Shown here: positions 22,880 to 26,424 of the stretch, piece by piece | Numbering within the stretch: the stretch's first letter is position 1 | Layout: each line of letters opens with the position of its first letter | DNA from: an uncultured Panacagrimonas sp. | GTDB lineage: Bacteria; Pseudomonadota; Gammaproteobacteria; Nevskiales; Nevskiaceae | Assembly (NCBI GenBank): GCA_946481265.1 | Contig: CAMLNE010000010.1 | Span: 1-26,424, forward strand | Reading direction: 5' to 3' | DNA: 26,424 nt | Notes under the pieces: model-generated | Databases searched by the model: none | What the model saw: the letters and a program-made list of their open reading frames with translations, nothing else | Told to the model about the DNA's origin: nothing | Translations under genes and position numbers: made by a program

Positions 22880-22895
22880 GCCGGCCTGAGCCATG
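22862..22895 (+). promoter_or_regulatory. flgK ribosome site separated from ATG by a GNRA hairpin
   Basis: AAGGAG (22862-22867) lies 25 nt upstream of the flgK ATG at 22893. Between them CCGGC (22871-22875) and GCCGG (22880-22884) form a 5-bp stem with a GTAA loop (GNRA type), and the flgJ stop codon TAA lies in that loop. Folded, the AAGGAG would be about 11 nt from the start, as at flgG. Confidence 0.5.
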
Positions 22896-24533
22896 TCCGA
22901 CCTGCTCAATACCGGCGTTTCCGCCCTGCTCGGCTACCGCAAGGCGCTGGACACGGCCGGGCACAACATCGCCAACGTCAACACCGACGGCTACACGCGC
23001 CAGCGCGTGGAGTTCGTGTCGCGCCCGGGCGGCCCGCAGGGCGACGGCTATGTCGGCAGCGGGGTGAGCGCCTCGACGGTGCGGCGCCTGACCGACACCT
23101 TCGTCGGCGCGCGCGTCATCGCGGATACTTCGGCCTTCCAGCGCGCGGCGAGCTTCGAGGGCGTGGTGACCCAGCTCGACACCTGGCTGTCCGATGCCAC
23201 CACCGGCCTGGCTTCGCCGCTCGACCGCTTCTTCGACGGCCTCAACGACCTCGCGGCGGATCCGGCCTCCACCGCCAACCGCCAGTCGCTGATCAGCGAT
23301 GCGCAGTCGCTGGCCACGCGCTTCCACTCGCTGTCGCGCCAGGTCGACAGCCTGCAGACCGAGATCAACGGCCGCATCCGCCAGGACGTGGAGGAGATCA
23401 ACGCCGCGGCACGCGACATCGCCACGCTCAACCAGCGCATCGCGCAGGCGACGGGCGCGGCGGGCGGGCAGCCGCCGAACGATCTGCTCGACCAGCGCGA
23501 CCAGCTCGTCCAGCAGCTCGCCGGCAAGGTCGGCATCAGTACCACCACCGATGACGCCGGCGCGATCAACGTCTTCGCCGGCAACGGCCAGGCCATCGTG
23601 CTGGGCGACAGCGCGGTCGCGCTGGGCGTGCAGGACGACGCCTTCAACAGCGGCCGGCTCGACATCACCTACAACGGCGTGGCCGTCACCGGCCAGATCG
23701 GCAACGGCTCGCTCGGCGGGCTGCTCGATGCGCAGCGCGAGGTGATCGAACCGGCGCGCGCGCGGCTCGGCCGCCTCGCCATCGGCCTGACCGAGACCTT
23801 CAACGCGCAGCATCGCCAGGGCGCGGACGCGAGCGGACAGGCCGGCGGCGATTTCTTCGCGCCGCTGACCAGCACCGGCCTGGCGGCGCGCACCAACACC
23901 GGCAGCGCCAGCATCAGCGTCGCCTTCGGCGACGTGGCGCAGCTGCGCGACAGCACCTACGAGCTGCGCCACGACGGCACCGCCTGGTCGCTGATCGACG
24001 CCGGCACCGGCGCCGCCGTGCCGATGACCGGCAGCGGCAGCGCCGGCGATCCCTTCGTCGCCCAGGGCCTGCGCCTGACCGTCGACGGCAGCGCCGCGGC
24101 GGGCGACCGCTTCGCGCTGCGTCCGACGGCAAGCGCCGCCAGCGGCATCGCGGTGGCGATCGACGACCCGGCGCGGGTCGCCGCCGCCGCTGCCGGCAGC
24201 AGCGCCAATTCCAGCGACAACACCAATGCCCGGGCGCTGCTCGACCTGGGCGCGCAGCGCCTGCTCGACGGCGGTCGCAACACCCTGCAGTCGGCGCACA
24301 CCGCGATGGTGTCGGGTGTCGGCAACCAGGCGCAGCAGGCCGGCGTGGCGCGCAGCGCACAGCAGACGCTGCTGGGGCAGTCGCAGGCCGCGCGCGACGC
24401 GGTCTCCGGCGTGAACCTGGACGAGGAGGCCGCCGACCTGGTGCGCTTCCAGCAGGCCTACCAGGCCGCGGCGCAGGTGATCGCGGTGGCTGACACCGTG
24501 TTCCAGTCGCTGCTCGCTGCGACACGCAGGTGA
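22893..24533 (+). CDS. flgK: Flagellar hook-filament junction protein FlgK (HAP1)
   Basis: FlgK is the first junction protein linking hook to filament. The 546-aa product begins with the conserved axial signature 'LLNTGVSALLGYRKALDTAG', then HNIANVNTDGYTRQRVEF. The N-terminal domain continues with 'LSDATTGLASPLDRFFDGLNDLAADP'-type text and 'ISDAQSLATRFHSLSRQVDSLQ'. A variable Gly/Ala/Ser-rich central domain (about 230-440) follows. The C-terminus closes with 'GVNLDEEAADLVRFQQAYQAAAQV' parts and DTVFQSLLAATRR, as expected. It is secreted by the flagellar type III apparatus, so there is no signal peptide. It lies 13 nt after flgJ and 5 nt before flgL. Confidence 0.97.
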   Translation: MSDLLNTGVSALLGYRKALDTAGHNIANVNTDGYTRQRVEFVSRPGGPQGDGYVGSGVSASTVRRLTDTFVGARVIADTSAFQRAASFEGVVTQLDTWLSDATTGLASPLDRFFDGLNDLAADPASTANRQSLISDAQSLATRFHSLSRQVDSLQTEINGRIRQDVEEINAAARDIATLNQRIAQATGAAGGQPPNDLLDQRDQLVQQLAGKVGISTTTDDAGAINVFAGNGQAIVLGDSAVALGVQDDAFNSGRLDITYNGVAVTGQIGNGSLGGLLDAQREVIEPARARLGRLAIGLTETFNAQHRQGADASGQAGGDFFAPLTSTGLAARTNTGSASISVAFGDVAQLRDSTYELRHDGTAWSLIDAGTGAAVPMTGSGSAGDPFVAQGLRLTVDGSAAAGDRFALRPTASAASGIAVAIDDPARVAAAAAGSSANSSDNTNARALLDLGAQRLLDGGRNTLQSAHTAMVSGVGNQAQQAGVARSAQQTLLGQSQAARDAVSGVNLDEEAADLVRFQQAYQAAAQVIAVADTVFQSLLAATRR

Positions 24534-24538
24534 CCGGC

Positions 24539-25732
24539 ATGCGCATCTCCACCGCGGCACTGCACGCCCAGGGCGTGGCCAACATCCTGCGCAACCAGAG
24601 CTTGCTCGCAAGGACGCAGAACGAGCTGGCGCTGGCCACGCGCCTGGTCTCGGCAAAGGACGATCCGGGCGCCTGGGCGCGCGCCTCGGGCCTGGACCAG
24701 CATCTGGCCCAGCTGGCGCGCTACCGCGACAACGCCGCGGTCGTGCAGCACCGGCTCGGCCTGGAGGAAAGCGCGCTGGCCTCGGCCGGCGAGGCGCTCA
24801 ACCAGGTGCGCCAGCTGGTGGTGCAGGCCAACAGCGCCAGTGCCTCGCCCGACGCGCGCCGCTCGATCGCGCAGGAGATGCAGTCGCGTCTCGAGGAACT
24901 GCTCGCCATCGCCAACAGCGGCGACGGCGACGGGCGCTACCAGTTCGCCGGTACCGACGATGCGGTCGCACCCTTCGCGATGGCCGGCATCGGCGCCACG
25001 TACGTGGGCAACGGCAGCCAGCGCCTGGTGGACATCGGTCCCGAGCGCAGCGTCGCGCTGGGCGACAGTGGTGCGCGCGTGTTCCAGGGCCTGCCCGACG
25101 GCAACGGTAGCTTTTCGGTATCCGCCACGGCGACCAATACCGGCACCCTGGCGCTGAGTCGCGCGCAGGTGCTGGATGCCTCCGCCTGGGACGGCGGCAG
25201 CTACCAGCTGAGCGTGTCGGGCGGCAACTACGAGGTTCGCGATGCGGGCGGCGCGCTGGTCGACACCGGCGCCTTCACCAGCGGCGCGGCCATCCGCGTG
25301 CGCGGCATCGAGCTGACCTTGGCCGGCACGCCGGCCGACGGCGATTCCTTCGCCATCGCGCCGAGTGCGCCGCAGGACATGTTCCGCGTCGTGCAGAAGG
25401 CGATCGCGCTGGTCTCGGCCATGCCCACCGATGCCGCCGGGCGCGCGCAGGAACAGACCGCCTTCCACCAGGCGCTGGAAGAGATGGACACCGCGCTGGA
25501 CCGCCTGATGGAGGTGCGCGCCACGGTCGGTCACCGGCTGGGCGCGGTGGATGCCACCGTCGCGCAGATCGACACGCTCGACGTGCAGGCGCAGGGCAGC
25601 CTGTCGGACCTGCGCGACCTGGACTACGCCGAGGCGACGGCGCGACTGAATCTGCAGATGACCGCCCTGCAGGCGGCGCAGCAGTCCTACGCGCGCGTGC
25701 AGGGCCTGACGCTGTTCGACTTCCTCCGCTGA
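24539..25732 (+). CDS. flgL: Flagellar hook-filament junction protein FlgL (HAP3)
   Basis: FlgL is the second junction protein, forming the base on which flagellin polymerises. The 397-aa product starts [20 protein letters not shown], with flagellin-like D0/D1 helices in the first about 140 residues ('[20 protein letters not shown]', '[27 protein letters not shown]' parts). A variable middle and a C-terminal helix with '[20 protein letters not shown]' and [22 protein letters not shown] complete it. The ATG at 24539 is preferred over a GTG at 24530 because FlgL proteins begin MRIS and AGGTGA lies just upstream. It is last in the flg operon; no intrinsic terminator follows before the fliC promoter. 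Confidence 0.96.
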   Translation: MRISTAALHAQGVANILRNQSLLARTQNELALATRLVSAKDDPGAWARASGLDQHLAQLARYRDNAAVVQHRLGLEESALASAGEALNQVRQLVVQANSASASPDARRSIAQEMQSRLEELLAIANSGDGDGRYQFAGTDDAVAPFAMAGIGATYVGNGSQRLVDIGPERSVALGDSGARVFQGLPDGNGSFSVSATATNTGTLALSRAQVLDASAWDGGSYQLSVSGGNYEVRDAGGALVDTGAFTSGAAIRVRGIELTLAGTPADGDSFAIAPSAPQDMFRVVQKAIALVSAMPTDAAGRAQEQTAFHQALEEMDTALDRLMEVRATVGHRLGAVDATVAQIDTLDVQAQGSLSDLRDLDYAEATARLNLQMTALQAAQQSYARVQGLTLFDFLR

Positions 25733-25773
25733 TCGGTCACACAGCACCGTCGATCGCCAGCGCGGCGCGCCGC

Positions 25774-25800
25774 TAAAGATTTCTCGCAGGGCGCCGAAAA
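25774..25800 (+). promoter_or_regulatory. Sigma-28 (FliA) promoter of fliC
   Basis: TAAA (25774-25777), a 15-bp spacer and GCCGAAAA (25793-25800) match the FliA consensus TAAA-N15-GCCGATAA with one mismatch. The spacing is exact. It lies 93 bp upstream of the flagellin ATG, with no competing gene. Flagellin would thus be expressed late, after FlgM export. Confidence 0.9.
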
Positions 25801-25892
25801 ACCTCTCAGCAACGGCCTTCAAGCAAACCGCCGAAGCAAGCCCTCAAGGCGATGCGCCGGACGGGAATCCTTCATCACCAGGAGTAAGCACC

Positions 25893-26424
25893 ATGCCGCA
25901 AACCATCAACACCAACGTGATGTCGCTGAATGCCCAGCGCAATCTGTCGACGTCCGGTAGTCAGCTGGCCACTTCGCTGCAGCGCCTGTCCTCGGGCCTG
26001 CGCATCAACAGCGCCAAGGACGACGCCGCCGGCCTGGCGATTTCCGAGCGCTTCACCACCCAGATCCGCGGCCTGAACCAGGCAGCCCGCAACGCCAACG
26101 ACGGCATCTCGCTGTCGCAGACCGCCGAAGGCGCGCTGGCCGAGATCGGCAACAACCTGCAGCGCATCCGCGAGCTGGCGGTGCAGTCGTCGAACGCCAC
26201 CAACTCCTCCACCGACCGCGACGCGCTGCAGGCGGAAGTGACCCAGCTGCAGGCTGAAATCCAGCGCGTGGCCAGCCAGACCGAGTTCAACGGCACCAAG
26301 CTGCTGGACGGCAACTTCGCCGGCCAGGCCTTCCAGGTCGGCGCCAACGCCGGCCAGCTGATCACCGTCGACTCCATCGCCAGTGCGCAGACCAGCTCAC
26401 TCGGTAACGGCAATTTTGCCGCCA
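25893..26424 (+). CDS. fliC: Flagellin FliC, 3' end outside window
   Basis: This is the filament subunit. The visible 177 residues are the N-terminal D0/D1 domain, close in text to xanthomonad flagellins: '[20 protein letters not shown]', '[20 protein letters not shown]', [26 protein letters not shown], '[20 protein letters not shown]', and '[13 protein letters not shown]'-type strand text. The [14 protein letters not shown] block includes the region recognised by Toll-like receptor 5 in other flagellins. AGGAG lies 8 nt upstream of the ATG. It is transcribed from its own sigma-28 promoter, separate from flgL. The frame is intact to the window end, so this is a boundary truncation only. Confidence 0.97.
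   Translation, partial: MPQTINTNVMSLNAQRNLSTSGSQLATSLQRLSSGLRINSAKDDAAGLAISERFTTQIRGLNQAARNANDGISLSQTAEGALAEIGNNLQRIRELAVQSSNATNSSTDRDALQAEVTQLQAEIQRVASQTEFNGTKLLDGNFAGQAFQVGANAGQLITVDSIASAQTSSLGNGNFAA

Noticed and set aside
25761..25772. GC-rich palindromic stretch after flgL as a terminator
   Set aside because: It is self-complementary but lacks a loop and T-run, and it abuts the sigma-28 promoter.

Overview
The window comes from a high-GC, motile Gammaproteobacterium. The flagellin N-terminus and the flgG-H-I-J-K-L-fliC order, with a FlgJ carrying a muramidase domain, look most like the Xanthomonadales/Nevskiales (inference; no search was run). Most of the first 18.6 kb is a catabolic block on the minus strand. 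The last 7.4 kb is a flagellar operon on the plus strand.

Catabolic block. Positions 1-3727 (minus) encode a four-component soluble diiron monooxygenase (SDIMO) in the order hydroxylase alpha, beta, coupling protein, reductase; the reductase runs off the window edge. A divergent AraC-family regulator (3978-4973) sits just upstream. Positions 5073-11992 (minus) encode a HyuA, a zinc-ribbon gamma subunit, a second HyuA and a HyuB. The order and sizes match the core (Apc1-4) of acetophenone carboxylase, an ATP-dependent ketone carboxylase. After an 855-bp gene-free stretch come an exported protein of unknown function (12848-13720), a Tat-exported DUF1329 protein (14289-15662, followed by a clear terminator) and, divergently, a large MalT/AlkS-type LuxR-family ATPase regulator (15899-18628). 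A conserved palindrome, CACTACCC-N4-GGGTAA, lies both upstream of the carboxylase operon and between the DUF1329 and LuxR genes, which suggests one regulator controls both. The working model is oxygenase attack on a hydrophobic alkane, alkyl-arene or ketone, oxidation to a ketone by a dehydrogenase outside the window, and carboxylation to a beta-keto acid.

Flagellar block. After a 440-bp intergenic region with repeats and a sigma-54-like promoter come flgG, a small membrane-protein ORF, flgH, flgI, flgJ, flgK and flgL. A textbook sigma-28 promoter precedes fliC, which is cut by the window end. flgB-F are not upstream of flgG, so the catabolic block may interrupt a flagellar cluster. The operon has unusual translation-start architecture: flgG and flgK have the Shine-Dalgarno separated from the start by a GC hairpin, flgH lacks a canonical start near its lipoprotein signal, and flgI has a 22-bp inverted repeat right after its ATG.
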